Origin: RGIG8767 sp045531685
GTDB lineage: Bacteria > Bacillota > Clostridia > Lachnospirales > Lachnospiraceae
DNA length: 34,361 nucleotides
NCBI GenBank assembly: GCA_045531685.1
Contig: JAZSEL010000158.1
Span: forward strand, 1 to 34,361
Direction of reading: 5' to 3'
A model generated the notes under the pieces. It saw only the letters and a list, made by a program, of their open reading frames with translations, had not been told where the DNA came from and made no database searches. The stretch's first letter is position 1; every line of letters begins with the position of its first letter. Position numbers and translations under genes: made by a program. Below are positions 34,046-34,361 of this stretch, piece by piece.

Positions 34046-34361
34046 TTAGGCAATCGACGAAATAAAATTTGTTACTGCCTAATCCTGTGTTCCTTTACAA
34101 ACCTTTACTATGAAATTTTACGTTTTTTAGGCAATGAGAGCAAAATCTGTCGCTACTGCCTAATCCCTTTCCATTTTCAAGCTTTTGATATGACTTTTTG
34201 TGATTCATTAGGCAATAGGAAAATTATTTGGCTCCCCTAGACACAAAAGCAAGTTTTTGTGTCTGTCTGGCGTGAGTTTTTCTCTTATTGCCTAAAATGA
34301 CTTGGCAAGTTTACATAACGCGATGCATTTGGGTAGTTTTTAGGCGGTGAGGAGTAATTTT
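34046..34361. repeat. Degenerate 81-bp tandem repeats built on TTAGGCA/TGCCTAA palindromes
   Basis: TTAGGCAAT starts at 34046, 34127 and 34208, exactly 81 bases apart. Units 1 and 2 each contain TTAGGCA-N23-TGCCTAATCC (37-base palindromic part, 34046-34082 and 34127-34163) followed by a T-rich, moderately similar 44-base part. Unit 3 keeps the left half but carries an inserted hairpin GACACAAAA...TTTTTGTGTC before its closing TTGCCTAA near 34294. A fourth TTAGGC begins at 34340, and the array runs to the window edge. GGTGAGGAG at 34346-34354 could be a ribosome site for a gene beyond the edge. Confidence 0.7.

Noticed and set aside
34046..34361. CRISPR array
   Set aside because: Repeat units are diverged, palindromic parts are unequal, the intervening parts resemble each other, and no cas gene is present.
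1..34361. rRNA, tRNA, insertion sequences with transposase, or prophage genes
   Set aside because: None of the characteristic sequences or proteins were seen on either strand.

Overview
This window looks like chromosomal DNA of a Gram-positive gut anaerobe of the Clostridia, most likely the family Lachnospiraceae. This is inferred from gene content: DUF6062, DUF6106, DUF975 and DUF2225 proteins; a UPF0397-type ECF transporter; a split transketolase; a Lachnospiraceae-style Ig-repeat surface protein; AG-rich Shine-Dalgarno sites; and AT-rich intergenic DNA with TTGACA/TATAAT promoters. No rRNA, tRNA, phage genes or transposase were seen. Most genes lie on the minus strand, with short plus-strand genes between them.

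Layout. 1-5.4 kb: a cut-off DUF6062 gene, a 60-residue membrane peptide (+), a DUF2225 zinc-ribbon protein, glutaminyl-tRNA synthetase, and a DHH phosphoesterase with a C-terminal PGDYG-like duplication. 5.6-7.1 kb: a DUF2142-like membrane protein (+). 7.3-14.5 kb: an L-arabinose operon read leftwards, araA - transketolase N - transketolase C - araB - araD - araR. It turns L-arabinose into D-xylulose 5-phosphate and feeds that into the pentose phosphate pathway under its own GntR/LacI-type repressor. A promoter overlapped by an inverted repeat precedes araA, and structured hairpins sit in front of the transketolase genes, araB and araD. 14.7-19.3 kb: guaB with a DUF6106 gene, a membrane-anchored protein (+), dapF, and a small anchored FMN_bind-like protein (+). 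19.9-27 kb (minus): an Ig-repeat surface protein, hisC, a methyltransferase, hslO and nadE. 27.2-33.8 kb: a DUF975 membrane protein (+), a MalY/PatB aminotransferase, a complete ECF transporter (S component, fused double ATPase, EcfT) and a MATE exporter. 33.8-34.4 kb: gene-free DNA with degenerate 81-bp tandem repeats.

The most striking object is a ~645-bp inverted-repeat element at 19252-19896, between the convergent FMN_bind-like gene and nadE. Its outer 56-bp arms match at 55 of 56 positions and are visibly GC-rich. The inner arms are diverged but keep ordered blocks, and the centre folds into three hairpins, the middle one a bidirectional terminator. The element's ends encode the last residues and stop codons of both neighbouring genes, so each transcript would end in a homologous structured 3' region. 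A second family of palindromic elements lies inside the arabinose operon (10907-11033 and 12848-12949), with a shared 13-bp end. The nadE product also appears to have lost the catalytic cysteine of its glutaminase domain.
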